64,000 nt of DNA from Streptomyces anulatus. GTDB lineage: Bacteria > Actinomycetota > Actinomycetes > Streptomycetales > Streptomycetaceae. Position 1 is the stretch's first letter; every line of letters begins with the position of its first letter. This document shows, in pieces, positions 53,173-62,021 of this stretch. The notes under the pieces are model-generated. The model did not search any database. It had not been told where the DNA came from and saw nothing but the letters and a program-made list of their open reading frames with translations. The DNA lies in assembly GCF_014650675.1 (NCBI RefSeq), contig NZ_BMVK01000001.1, positions 930,001-994,000 of the forward strand. The letters run 5' to 3'. A program made the position numbers and the translations under genes.

Positions 53173-53249
53173 TGGTCGGGGTGGCCGGATTCGAACCGAC
53201 GACCTTCCGCTCCCAAAGCGGACGCGCTACCAAGCTGCGCCACACCCCG
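53173..53249 (-). tRNA. tRNA-Pro (anticodon TGG)
   Basis: The 77-nt gene includes an encoded CCA end. Acceptor stem CGGGGTG/CACCCCG, anticodon loop tttggga giving TGG, and T-loop GGTTCGAATCC are all readable. It is a potential attachment site for integrative elements, but none is integrated here. Confidence 0.97.
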
Positions 53250-53416
53250 TCGGTGCGACACGTAGGGTACATGCACGGGAGCAGTGGATCCGCCGCTTTG
53301 CGGAGCGGCTCCACCGGGTCCGGTCCGGCGGCCGGCACAACAGGTGTGCGGGCACCGCCGCCGACCCGCTACGATGCTCTTCGTGCCGCGGTCCACAGAC
53401 CTGCGGTGCGACGCTT

Positions 53417-53490
53417 GCGGGCGTAGCTCAATGGTAGAGCCCTAGTCTTCCAAACTAGCTACGCGGGTTCGATTCCCGTCGCCCGCTCCA
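53417..53490 (+). tRNA. tRNA-Gly (anticodon TCC)
   Basis: 74 nt including CCA. Acceptor stem gcgggcg/cgcccgc, anticodon arm ctagt-cttccaa-actag giving TCC, T-arm gggttcgattcccg. It is divergent from tRNA-Pro with 167 bases between. Confidence 0.97.
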
Positions 53491-53496
53491 CGCAGT

Positions 53497-53537
53497 CGAG
53501 GGCCGGGCCGGAGGATGATCCTCCGGCCCGGCCCTCG
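53497..53537. terminator. Terminator after tRNA-Gly
   Basis: A 19-bp perfect stem (53497-53515 / 53519-53537) begins seven bases after the tRNA CCA. It also serves the convergent small gene that ends at 53553. Confidence 0.8.
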
Positions 53538-53552
53538 TGCGTTGCGGTGCTC

Positions 53553-53747
53553 TCAGAAGCTGATCTGGTTGATGGTGTCGGCTATCGAGTTCATGAACCT
53601 GTTGATCGACGGAGCCATGCCGGTCGATGCCAGGAAGAAGCCGAAGAGCGCGGCGACGATCGCAGGACCGGTCTTGATGGAGCCACCACGGATCATTACC
53701 ACCAGGATGACCGCGAACAGCAGCACCATAGACAGTGAAATAGCCAC
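53553..53747 (-). CDS. Small two-helix membrane protein of unknown function
   Basis: 64 aa from GTG 53747. Two helices: SMVLLFAVILVVMI and GPAIVAALFGFFLASTG, joined by a short basic turn (RGGSIKT), with a polar C-terminus NRFMNSIADTINQI. Similar small proteins occur in Streptomyces chromosomes and in conjugative elements (recollection). The ribosome-binding site (GGTG) is weak. It lies between the tRNA-Gly terminator and a long AT-richer region. Confidence 0.65.
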   Translation of the reverse strand: MAISLSMVLLFAVILVVMIRGGSIKTGPAIVAALFGFFLASTGMAPSINRFMNSIADTINQISF

Positions 53748-54259
53748 GTCTGATCACACCCTCGGTCGGTCCGCCTTGCCGGCCCGGAAGCGCACACCAC
53801 CGCGCGCCCCGTCGCCCCCATCGTGCCACCAACTCCCCCGTGGTTGCTGCCGGGTGACGGAACGCACTGACGTGATCCCGCCATCCTTCACGGGCCGGCG
53901 CCCATCGCGGCGAGGGGCGCCGGGCGGCGACCGCCCCGCTCAGCGCCCGCGCCGGGCCCGGGAAGCACGCGGCAGCCGCGCCGCCCCCGCACTTCCTGTG
54001 CACCGGCTGTGAAATCCCCGCGGCCGAATATCCGCCGTAGTGATCGTTTCCGCATCCCCACACTTCATTCACAGCCAATTGACGGCATGGATGCGACGTA
54101 ATTCACTTCGCCCAACGCCCTGCCGATATGCCCTATTTAAGCGGGATCAAGGGTGTCATAGCGGGCAGTGTTCGACGGTTTCACATTCGAATAGCGGGGA
54201 ACACGCGATATCTCCCCGCAGTTTTACGCGAGGCAATCGACCGGTCTAAGGTGCCTTAG
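53748..54259. other. Long AT-richer intergenic region upstream of the acyltransferase gene
   Basis: No gene is supported; the ORFs here are of poor composition. G+C drops clearly from about 54030 to 54230. The region contains a TTGACG hexamer at 54079 without a well-spaced -10, an intrinsic-terminator-like hairpin with T-run (54194-54226), and an inverted repeat overlapping the acyltransferase start (54245-54260). Confidence 0.55.
54194..54226 (+). terminator. Leader hairpin with T-run (possible attenuator)
   Basis: gcgggga (54194-54200) pairs with tccccgc (54213-54219) and is followed by aGTTTTa. It lies only 34 bases before the acyltransferase start, on its coding strand, where it would stop the leader transcript unless bypassed. 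Confidence 0.45.
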
Positions 54260-54260
54260 A
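54245..54260 (+). promoter_or_regulatory. Inverted repeat overlapping the acyltransferase start codon
   Basis: TCTAAGG-TG-CCTTAGA is a perfect 7-2-7 palindrome whose last base is the A of the ATG. It could be a repressor operator or a hairpin hiding the start. There is no ribosome-binding site outside it. Confidence 0.4.
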
Positions 54261-55426
54261 TGTTCCAAGCTCCGAGCGTATTTCAGAGGGCCCCGCTCCC
54301 CCCGGCGACCCGGGAGTCGGAGCCCAGACACGAGCAGACGCTCACGGCCACCGCACCCCGGCCCGCCGCCGGGCCCAGCGCTCGGGACGCCGCCGCTCCG
54401 GCGCCCGCGGCGGCGAAGAAACGCGATCCCTACTTCGACAATGTGAAGTATCTGGCCATCGTTCTCGTCGCGGTGGCGCACGCCTGGGAACCCGTGATGG
54501 ACGGCAGCCGCGCCACCCGGGCGCTGTACATGATCGTGTACACGTTCCACATGCCGGCCTTCATCCTCATCTCCGGCTATTTCTCGCGCTCGTTCGACAT
54601 GACGCCGCCCAAGGTGAAGCGGCTGATCACCTCGGTAGCGGTGCCGTACGTGCTGTTCGAGACGGCCTATTCGCTCTTCAAGCGGTACGCGGACGATGCG
54701 CCCGACATGGCGATCAGCCTGATCGACCCGTTCTTTCTGACCTGGTTCCTGATCGCCCTGTTCGTCTGGCGGGTGACCACGCCGATCTGGCGCACGCTGC
54801 GCCATCCGCTGCCGGTGGCGCTCGCCATCGCCATACTCGCCTCCGTCTCCCCCGACATCGGCGACGACCTCGACCTCCAGCGGGTGCTGCAGTTCCTGCC
54901 GTTCTTCGTGCTCGGTCTGCTGATGAAGCCCGAGCACTTCCAGCTGGTCAGGCGGCGCGAGGTGCGGCTGCTGTCCCTGCCGCTGTTCGCCGGCGCGCTG
55001 CTCTTCGCGTACTGGATCGCCCCGCGCATGCAGCTCGGCTGGCTCTACCGCGCCAACAGCGCGCAGGAGATGGACGCGCCGTGGTGGTCGGGCGCGGTGA
55101 TGACGCTCGCGATGTTCGGCTGCGCCCTGGCGCTGACGATCGGCTTCCTGGCCTGGGTGCCCGGCAGGGCCCGGTGGTTCACGGCGCTCGGAGCCGGAAC
55201 GATCTGCGGCTACCTGCTGCACGGCTTTCTGATCAAGGGGGCCGAGTACGCGGGCCTGTTCGACCGCTACACCTGGCTCTCCGACCCGGTCGGGCTGGTC
55301 GTCGTCTCGCTCACGGCGGCGGTGGCCGTGACCCTCATGTGCACCCCGCTGGTGGGGCGCGCCCTGAAGTGGGCCACCGAGCCGGACATGAAGTGGGCCT
55401 TCCGGAAGGACTCGGCGGGGCGCTGA
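54260..55426 (+). CDS. Acyltransferase family 3 (OafA-like) membrane protein
   Basis: 388 aa. A disordered Ala/Pro-rich head (1-52) precedes the family motif RDPYFDNVKYLAIVLVAVAHAWEP with the key His. FHMPAFILISGYFSR follows, and about ten membrane helices run to residue 375. Such enzymes O-acylate wall or exported carbohydrates using cytoplasmic acyl-CoA. The start has no normal ribosome-binding site. The substrate is unknown; the wall-polymer genes elsewhere in the window make a glycan plausible. Confidence 0.87.
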   Translation: MFQAPSVFQRAPLPPATRESEPRHEQTLTATAPRPAAGPSARDAAAPAPAAAKKRDPYFDNVKYLAIVLVAVAHAWEPVMDGSRATRALYMIVYTFHMPAFILISGYFSRSFDMTPPKVKRLITSVAVPYVLFETAYSLFKRYADDAPDMAISLIDPFFLTWFLIALFVWRVTTPIWRTLRHPLPVALAIAILASVSPDIGDDLDLQRVLQFLPFFVLGLLMKPEHFQLVRRREVRLLSLPLFAGALLFAYWIAPRMQLGWLYRANSAQEMDAPWWSGAVMTLAMFGCALALTIGFLAWVPGRARWFTALGAGTICGYLLHGFLIKGAEYAGLFDRYTWLSDPVGLVVVSLTAAVAVTLMCTPLVGRALKWATEPDMKWAFRKDSAGR

Positions 55427-55484
55427 GCCCCCTGGCGGACCCGCTGTTCGCGGACCGGCCGCCGCCCCTCCCCGACGCTTTCCC

Positions 55485-55520
55485 CTGATCCACCCGCCGG
55501 CCCGGCCGCGGGTGGATCAG
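55485..55520. terminator. Bidirectional terminator between the acyltransferase and HD genes
   Basis: ctgatccacccgc / gcgggtggatcag, 13 bp perfect. It overlaps the last codons of the convergent HD-domain gene. Confidence 0.65.
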
Positions 55521-56017
55521 TGCGTCTCCGGGTTGGCCGGATTCTTTCGGTCCGGGGGTGATTCGCCTCCGGTCAGCCCCAACAACTCGCGCACCTGCGC
55601 ATACTTCGCCGTCAGTCGGGTACGCGTCGCCGCGTCCAGGACCGCGAGGCGGGCGGGATCCGCGTTGTGGGCGAGGTCCGCCTCCTTCACGAGCAGCGCG
55701 CCCGGCGTGGCCAGGATCCGCGCGGTGTACGAGGACAGCTCCTCGCCCGGCCGCTTGGTCACCGCCAGAACCATGTCCTTCACCTCCTGCGGCAGGGCGG
55801 CGGCCGCCAGCCACTCCGCCGGGAGCGCGGCGTCCTCGATCGCGTCGTGCAGCCAGGCCGCCGCGATCTGCCCGTCGTCGCCGCCGCGCACCCGTACACC
55901 TCCCGCCACCGCCGCCAGGTGTTCCACGTACGGGCGGCCCGCCTTGTCGGTCTGCCGCGCATGGGCCTCGCGGGCGATGGCTTCCACCTCGGAGACGCTC
56001 AGATCGTGTCCAGTCAT
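55517..56017 (-). CDS. HD domain hydrolase (RelA/SpoT-HD-like)
   Basis: 166 aa. The arrangement AHARQTDKAGRPYVEHLAAVA ... AAWLHDAIEDA ... KEADLAHN carries the His/His-Asp/Asp metal ligands of the HD superfamily, as in small alarmone hydrolases of the MESH1 or SpoT-HD type. There is no synthetase domain. (p)ppGpp hydrolysis is a reasonable but unproven guess. The ATG at 56017 is used. Confidence 0.82.
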   Translation of the reverse strand: MTGHDLSVSEVEAIAREAHARQTDKAGRPYVEHLAAVAGGVRVRGGDDGQIAAAWLHDAIEDAALPAEWLAAAALPQEVKDMVLAVTKRPGEELSSYTARILATPGALLVKEADLAHNADPARLAVLDAATRTRLTAKYAQVRELLGLTGGESPPDRKNPANPETH

Positions 56018-56288
56018 GGGCCGACCCTACGGCCGCATCCGGGACCTCAGCCGGGGGCCTGACCGGGGCCGAAGCCGAACTCGCTTGGCCCGTAGGGCTG
56101 TTGGCGCGACATCTCCCCAACACCCATAGCGGAACAAGAAGACAAAAGCTGACAATCTGACGGAGCCATAGTTGCACTGTCAATCGTTCGGTAAACTAAT
56201 TACTGACGGATTCTTAATGCCCCCTTGACCAGCTCTTGACCGACCCCGAAGGATCAGGCTCATCGGACACGCAGACACCCTCCTCGCC

Positions 56289-57473
56289 ATGGGCGGCGCC
56301 TTCCTGGCCGCTGCCGTCCTCGCCCGCCTCGGTGGCCGCATCGGGCTGCCGACGATCCCGCTGTTCATCCTGGCCGGGATCCTCCTGGGCCCGCACACGC
56401 CCGGCTACACGCTCCTGAAGAACCCGCACGACCTGGAGATGCTCTCCGCGCTGGGACTCGTCCTCCTGCTCTTCTACCTGGGGCTCGAGTTCCACATGGA
56501 CGACCTCAAGACGGGCGGCCGGAAGATGGCCATCGCGGGCGGGACGTATCTCGTCCTGAACGTCGGCGCCGGTCTCATATTCGGCTTCGCGCTGGGCTGG
56601 GGCACCTCGGAGGCGCTGGTCCTCGCCGGTGTCCTCGGTATCTCCTCGTCGGCGATCGTCACCAAGATCCTGGTGGACCTCGGGCGCATCGGTAATCCGG
56701 AGACCCGTCCGATCCTCGGCATCATCGTCGTCGAGGACATCTTCCTCGCCCTGTACCTCGCCGCGCTCCAGCCGATCCTGTCCGGTGCGGACAGCCTCTC
56801 GGCGGCGCTGATCGACGGCGGCAAGGCCTTCGGCTTCCTGCTGCTGCTCGCGCTGGCGGCCCGGTTCGGCACGAAGCTCATCGGCAAGCTCATGAACACC
56901 AAGGACGACGAGCTGCTCGTCATCTCGTTCCTGGGTGTGGCCGTCTTCGTCGCCGGTGTCTCGGAGATGTTCGGCGTCGCCGACGCGATCGGCGCGTTCA
57001 TGGTCGGCCTGATGCTCGGCTCCACCTCGTCCGCCGACCGCATCCTCAAGCTGGTCCACCCGCTGCGGGACGCTTTCGGCGCCATCTTCTTCTTCGCCTT
57101 CGGCCTCTCCATCGACCCGGGTGACCTGCCGAGCGTGCTGTGGCCGGTGGTGGCGGCCGTGGTGCTGACGCTCGCCATGAACATCGCGGCCGGACTCGCG
57201 GCGGCGAAGGTGTACTCCTTCGGCGCGCAGGCCACGTCCAACATCGCCACCACGCTGGTGGCCCGCGGTGAGTTCGCGCTCATCCTGGCCACGATGGCGG
57301 CGGCCGCCGGACTGGACGAGCGGCTCTCGCCGTTCATCGCCGGCTACGTCCTCCTGCTCGCCGTCCTCGCGCCGCTGGCCGCCGGACGCTCGCACTGGCT
57401 GGCCCGCATCCTGCCGGGCGGCCGCAAGAAGGACGGCGACCAGGACCAGGAACAGGTACCGGTGTCGGTCTGA
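56289..57473 (+). CDS. Cation:proton antiporter (CPA2/KefB-like), start uncertain
   Basis: 394 aa with about eleven helices: LARLGGRIGLPTIPLFILAGILLGPHTPG, LVLLLFYLGLEFHMDDLK, GISSSAIVTKILVDLG and a C-terminal ARGEFALILATMAAA. It exchanges K+ or Na+ for protons. No TrkA-N/RCK domain follows. The ATG at 56289 has no ribosome-binding site and seems to cut the first helix short. The frame is open back to 56229 without ATG, GTG or TTG, but GAAGGA sits eight bases before an in-frame ATC at 56262. Confidence 0.85.
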   Translation: MGGAFLAAAVLARLGGRIGLPTIPLFILAGILLGPHTPGYTLLKNPHDLEMLSALGLVLLLFYLGLEFHMDDLKTGGRKMAIAGGTYLVLNVGAGLIFGFALGWGTSEALVLAGVLGISSSAIVTKILVDLGRIGNPETRPILGIIVVEDIFLALYLAALQPILSGADSLSAALIDGGKAFGFLLLLALAARFGTKLIGKLMNTKDDELLVISFLGVAVFVAGVSEMFGVADAIGAFMVGLMLGSTSSADRILKLVHPLRDAFGAIFFFAFGLSIDPGDLPSVLWPVVAAVVLTLAMNIAAGLAAAKVYSFGAQATSNIATTLVARGEFALILATMAAAAGLDERLSPFIAGYVLLLAVLAPLAAGRSHWLARILPGGRKKDGDQDQEQVPVSV

Positions 57474-57480
57474 GCAGCAC

Positions 57481-57542
57481 CGAACGGCGGAGAGGCGCCC
57501 CGCTGCCCGGTCTCCGGGTGACGGGCGCCTCTCCGCCGTTCG
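57481..57542. terminator. Bidirectional 20-bp terminator
   Basis: The arm at 57481-57500 pairs perfectly with 57523-57542; an inner cccgg/ccggg hairpin fills the loop. It lies between convergent stops at 57473 and 57586. Confidence 0.85.
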
Positions 57543-57585
57543 CCGTCCGGAGCGTTCGCCGTCAGGTGTCCGGGCCGAAGACCGC

Positions 57586-58749
57586 TCAGGCCCGGCGGGA
57601 GAGCAGCAGCAGGGCCCGGTCGTCGTTGACGTCCTTGGCGCAGGCCTCGATCAGATGCCAGGCCGCGCCCTCGAAGCCGGTGGAGACATAGCGGTCGGCC
57701 TCGCCCGTCAGCCGGTCGATGCCCTCGGCCATGTCCCGGTCGGAGGCCTCCACCAGACCGTCGGTGAACAGCATCAGTACGTCGCCGGGCGCGAGCGACC
57801 CCTTCACCGCGTCGAACTCGGCCCCGTCGTAGACGCCGAGCAGAGGGCCGTCCCCGGACTTCTCCTCCCACTGGCCGCTGCCCGCGTGCAGTTGGAGGGC
57901 GGGCGGATGGCCTGCGGAGAAGATCTCGTAGTCGCCCGATTCCAGGTCCAGCACCAGATGGATCGAGGTGGCGAAGCCCTCGTCCCAGTCCTGGCGCAGC
58001 AGATAGCCGTTGGCGGCGGGCAGGAAGGCGTGCGCGGGCAGCGAGCCGAGCAGCCCGCCGAAGGCGCCGGACAGCAGCAGCGCCCGGGAGCCCGCGTCCA
58101 TGCCCTTGCCGGAGACGTCGGTGAGGACGGCCTCCAGGGTGCGGCCCCCGTGGGTGCGGGCCGCGACGACGAAGTCCCCGGAGAACGACTGGCCGCCGGC
58201 CGGGCGCAGGGCCATCTCGCGGTGCCAGCCCTGGGGCAGCCGGGGCAGGGAGCTCTGGACCCGGATGCGTTCGCGCAGGTCGAAGAGCATCGTGCCGCCG
58301 CGCCGCCAGGGCACACCGACCCGGGCCCGGAACTGGGCCAGGATCAGCCCGAAGAATCCGCAGGCGGCGACCACGAGCACGGTGCCGGGGGTGACCCGGG
58401 CGGGGCCGTCCAGATACGGGCCGAGGGTGAGCGCCTCGACGATCAGCGCGCCGGCGGCCGTCGCGTAGAGGCCCAGCAGGCTGGCGGGGCGCAGCAGGAG
58501 GCCGCCCGCCACGATGGGCAGGGCGAGGGCGGCCGGGTCGATCCAGACCGGGCTGACGACGGTGGCGAAGGTGATGGCCGGGATCGTCAGCAGCAGACCG
58601 GCCAGGGCGATCCAGTCGGAGCCGTCGCCGCGGAAGTAGTCGACCCCGGATTTGCGCAGGCCGATGCGGGCCCGGTGCAGGTTTCTGCGCCACCGGGCCC
58701 CGAAGTCGTCTACTCCTCCGCTACGGGCCATTGCCGGGACTTTATCCAC
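57586..58749 (-). CDS. Membrane-bound PP2C/SpoIIE-type serine phosphatase
   Basis: 387 aa from GTG 58749, which has CGGAGG seven bases upstream (better than the ATG at 58731). Four helices occupy about 45-145; the SpoIIE phosphatase domain follows with FSGDFVVAARTHGG, VLTDVSGKGMDAGSRALLLSG, FSAGHPP, DVLMLFTDGLVEASD and a final DDRALLLL. The usual GDxxD is reduced to GDFVV, so one metal ligand may be missing or replaced. Such proteins act on anti-sigma-factor antagonists; no partner is encoded next to it. Confidence 0.9.
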   Translation of the reverse strand: MDKVPAMARSGGVDDFGARWRRNLHRARIGLRKSGVDYFRGDGSDWIALAGLLLTIPAITFATVVSPVWIDPAALALPIVAGGLLLRPASLLGLYATAAGALIVEALTLGPYLDGPARVTPGTVLVVAACGFFGLILAQFRARVGVPWRRGGTMLFDLRERIRVQSSLPRLPQGWHREMALRPAGGQSFSGDFVVAARTHGGRTLEAVLTDVSGKGMDAGSRALLLSGAFGGLLGSLPAHAFLPAANGYLLRQDWDEGFATSIHLVLDLESGDYEIFSAGHPPALQLHAGSGQWEEKSGDGPLLGVYDGAEFDAVKGSLAPGDVLMLFTDGLVEASDRDMAEGIDRLTGEADRYVSTGFEGAAWHLIEACAKDVNDDRALLLLSRRA

Positions 58750-58924
58750 CCGAACGCCTCCGGTGCAGGGGGACCCCGGTGACAATGCGCTCGAAATGGG
58801 GTCGTGCGGGCGCCGGGAGCCGATTCCGCGTGGCATATGACACGGATTCGCGGGGGCGGGGACTGCGCAAAGACCGCACGACGCCCGGTCACGGACGGCT
58901 GTCGGACGCCCTTAGGGACACGCC

Positions 58925-59749
58925 CTAGTCGCCGGAGGGTCCCGGGGGCTGGCACCGGGGGCACCAGAAGAGGTTGCGGGAGACCAGGTCCGCGGTGCGG
59001 ATCTCCGTACGGCAGATGTGGCAGGGCAGGTTCGCGCGGCGGTAGACGTAGACCTCGCCGCCGTGGTCGTCCTTGCGGGGCGGGCGGCCCATGGCCTCGG
59101 GGAGGTGTTCCGGGCGGACGGTGTCGATCCGGTTGTTCCGCACGCCTTCGCGCATCAGCTCCCCCAGGTCCGCCCAGATCGTGTCCCACTCGGCGCGGGT
59201 GAGGTCCCGGCCCGCGCGGTACGGGTCGATGCCGTGACGGAAGAGGACCTCGGCGCGGTACACGTTGCCGACGCCCGCGATGACCTTCTGGTCCATCAGC
59301 AGGGCGGCGACAGTGGTCCGGCTGCGGGAGATCCGCTGCCAGGCGCGCTCGCCGTCCTCGTCGCCGCGCAGCGGGTCCGGACCCAGGCGCTCGTGTATCG
59401 CGCGCTTCTCGGGCTCGGTGATCAGGGCGCAGGTGGTGGGGCCGCGCAGATCGGCGTGGTGGCCGGCGTTGACCAGCCGGAGGCGGACCGTGTCGGTGGG
59501 CGGCGGGGGCGGGGCGGCGCCGAAGCCGAGCTTGCCGAAGAGGCCGAGGTGGATGTGGACCCAGCCGGTGTCGCCGAAGCCGAGGAAGAGGTGCTTGCCG
59601 TGGGCGTCGGTGGCGGTGAGGGTCCGCCCGTCGAGCAGGGCCGCGCTGTCGGAGAACTTGCCCTGCGGGCTGCTCACCCGTACCGGCGTGCCCGCGAACC
59701 GTTCGGCGTGGTCGTCGGCGAGGCGGCGGATGGTGTGTCCCTCGGGCAC
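58925..59749 (-). CDS. nei: Fpg/Nei family DNA glycosylase-AP lyase
   Basis: 274 aa. The catalytic N-terminus PEGHTIRRLA carries the Pro nucleophile and Glu. The helix-two-turn-helix region has MDQKVIAGVGNVYRAEVLF, and a C-terminal zinc finger CHICRTEIRT ... CPRC is complete. It excises oxidised pyrimidines in base-excision repair. Nei-type rather than MutM, judged from PEGHT and the spacing; the symbol is by family. Confidence 0.93.
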   Translation of the reverse strand: MPEGHTIRRLADDHAERFAGTPVRVSSPQGKFSDSAALLDGRTLTATDAHGKHLFLGFGDTGWVHIHLGLFGKLGFGAAPPPPPTDTVRLRLVNAGHHADLRGPTTCALITEPEKRAIHERLGPDPLRGDEDGERAWQRISRSRTTVAALLMDQKVIAGVGNVYRAEVLFRHGIDPYRAGRDLTRAEWDTIWADLGELMREGVRNNRIDTVRPEHLPEAMGRPPRKDDHGGEVYVYRRANLPCHICRTEIRTADLVSRNLFWCPRCQPPGPSGD

Positions 59750-59783
59750 GGCGGGGCTCCTGGGGAAGGGCGGGCGGCATGGC

Positions 59784-59814
59784 CGTGCCGCCGGGTCCGG
59801 GACCCGGCGGCACG
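59784..59814 (-). terminator. Terminator after rpiB
   Basis: cgtgccgccgggtc / gacccggcggcacg, 14 bp perfect with a 3-base loop, 18 bases past the rpiB stop. Confidence 0.75.
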
Positions 59815-59831
59815 GGAGAGCGAAGGTCGGA

Positions 59832-60320
<489 letters not shown>

Positions 60321-60407
60321 GGTGCGAAGTGTGGCACGAACTTCGCGGGGTAGCCGTCAGCGGGGTCGGGGCCTCCCGCCGCGTTCGATGTGGTCGACAC
60401 CACTCGG

Positions 60408-60430
60408 GCAACGATCCGGCAAACGATCCG
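60408..60430 (+). promoter_or_regulatory. Direct repeats in the rpiB-permease divergent region
   Basis: gcaACGATCCG (60408-60418) and caaACGATCCG (60420-60430) repeat with a 12-base period, about 115-140 bases before the permease ATG. Candidate regulator site. Confidence 0.35.
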
Positions 60431-60545
60431 AAAGAGGGGGTTCCGCTTCCGTATCTTTCCGGGCTTGAATGCGTGGCCTTGTCTTCGCACCACCCCACGG
60501 CGGAGCAGGGCACACCCTCACGCACCAAACGTAAGGATTCCCCCC

Positions 60546-61979
60546 ATGACGTCGCAGACGACGCTGGCGAAGCCGGGCCAGGAGCCCGGTGAGCCGGACC
60601 GGCCGGACTCGTCGGGCGGGCTTCAGGCAGGTCTGAAGAACCGCCACCTCTCGATGATCGCGATCGGCGGTGTGATCGGCGCCGGACTCTTCGTGGGTTC
60701 CAGCGCGGGCATCGCGGCCGCGGGCCCGGCGATTCTGCTGTCGTACGCGATGGTCGGCCTGATGGTCGTCCTCGTGATGCGGATGCTCGGCGAGATGGCC
60801 GCCGCCCGGCCGAGCTCCGGTTCCTTCTCCGCCTACGCCGACCAGGCGCTCGGCCGCTGGGCCGGTTTCTCCATCGGCTGGCTCTACTGGTTCTTCTGGG
60901 TCGTGGTGCTCGCCGTCGAGGCCACGGCGGGCGCGAAGATCCTGGAGAGCTGGATCCCGGGGGTCCCCCAGTGGGCCTGGGCCCTGATCGTGATGGTCGT
61001 GCTGACCGCCACCAACCTGGTCTCGGTGGGCAGTTACGGCGAGTTCGAGTTCTGGTTCGCCGGGATCAAGGTCGTGGCGATCGGCGCGTTCGTGGTCATC
61101 GGCTTCCTCGCGGTCTTCGGCTTCCTGCCGGGGGCGGACAACCCGGGGTCGGGTCTCGCGCATCTGACGGACAGCGGCGGGTTCTTCCCCGAGGGGCCCG
61201 GCGCGATCCTGACCGGTGTGCTGATGGTCGTCTTCTCGTTCATGGGCAGCGAGATCGTGACGCTGGCCGCGGGTGAGTCGTCGGACCCGCAGCGGGCCGT
61301 CTCGAAGGCCACCAACAGCGTGATCTGGCGTATCGCCGTCTTCTACCTCGGTTCGATCTTCGTCGTGCTGACGCTGCTGCCGTGGAACGACCCGTCGATC
61401 GTCGAGAAGGGCAGCTATGTCGCCGCCCTCGACGTGATCGGCATCCCGCACGCGGGCCAGGTCATGGACTTCATCGTGCTGACGGCCGTGCTGTCCTGCC
61501 TCAACTCCGGCCTCTACACCGCCTCCCGGATGGCGTTCTCGCTCGGCGAGCGGGGCGACGCGCCGAAGGCCTTCGCCAAGGTCAACAAGCGCGGTGTGCC
61601 GCAGGCGGCGATCCTGTCCTCGGTCGTCTTCGGCTTCGTGGCGGTGTTCTTCAACTACCAGTGGCCCGACACGGTGTTCCAGTTCCTGCTGAACTCCTCC
61701 GGCGCGGTCGCGCTCTTCGTGTGGCTGGTCATCTGCTTCACCCAGCTGCGGATGCGCGGCATCATCCTGCGGGAGACCCCCGGCAAGCTGGTCGTACGGA
61801 TGTGGCTCTTCCCGTACCTCACCTGGGCGACGATCGCGATGATCTCCTTCGTCCTGGTCTACATGCTGACCGACGACGCGGCCCGCGAGCAGGTCGTGCT
61901 GTCGTTGCTGGTCGCGGCCCTGGTGGTGGGCATCTCGCTGTTCCGGGAGATGCGCGGCCGCAAGGCCGTCGCCAAGTGA
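60546..61979 (+). CDS. Amino acid permease (APC superfamily, GabP-like)
   Basis: 477 aa with twelve helices. APC signature: HLSMIAIGGVIGAGLFVGSS in helix 1, SYAMVGLMVVLVMRMLGEMAA in helix 2, and FSFMGSEIVTLAAGES in helix 6. Closest in style to GABA/amino-acid permeases of the AAT family. The ATG at 60546 has AAGGA eight bases upstream. Divergent from rpiB by 225 bases. Substrate not determinable. Confidence 0.92.
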   Translation: MTSQTTLAKPGQEPGEPDRPDSSGGLQAGLKNRHLSMIAIGGVIGAGLFVGSSAGIAAAGPAILLSYAMVGLMVVLVMRMLGEMAAARPSSGSFSAYADQALGRWAGFSIGWLYWFFWVVVLAVEATAGAKILESWIPGVPQWAWALIVMVVLTATNLVSVGSYGEFEFWFAGIKVVAIGAFVVIGFLAVFGFLPGADNPGSGLAHLTDSGGFFPEGPGAILTGVLMVVFSFMGSEIVTLAAGESSDPQRAVSKATNSVIWRIAVFYLGSIFVVLTLLPWNDPSIVEKGSYVAALDVIGIPHAGQVMDFIVLTAVLSCLNSGLYTASRMAFSLGERGDAPKAFAKVNKRGVPQAAILSSVVFGFVAVFFNYQWPDTVFQFLLNSSGAVALFVWLVICFTQLRMRGIILRETPGKLVVRMWLFPYLTWATIAMISFVLVYMLTDDAAREQVVLSLLVAALVVGISLFREMRGRKAVAK

Positions 61980-62021
61980 TCCGTACGTGATCCTCAGCTG
62001 AGCAGCACCCGTTCGATCATT

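Noticed and set aside
53173..53490. Integrated element at the tRNA genes
   Set aside because: No integrase, excisionase or duplicated tRNA 3' end is present in the surrounding sequence.
53455..54078. 207-codon minus-strand ORF through tRNA-Gly
   Set aside because: It crosses a tRNA gene and a terminator and has no domain. The 64-aa membrane protein in another frame is more credible.
54245..54260. Iron box (DmdR/IdeR type) before the acyltransferase
   Set aside because: TCTAAGGTGCCTTAGA resembles half of such a site but lacks the full 19-base pattern, and the gene is not an iron gene. It is kept only as an unassigned palindrome.
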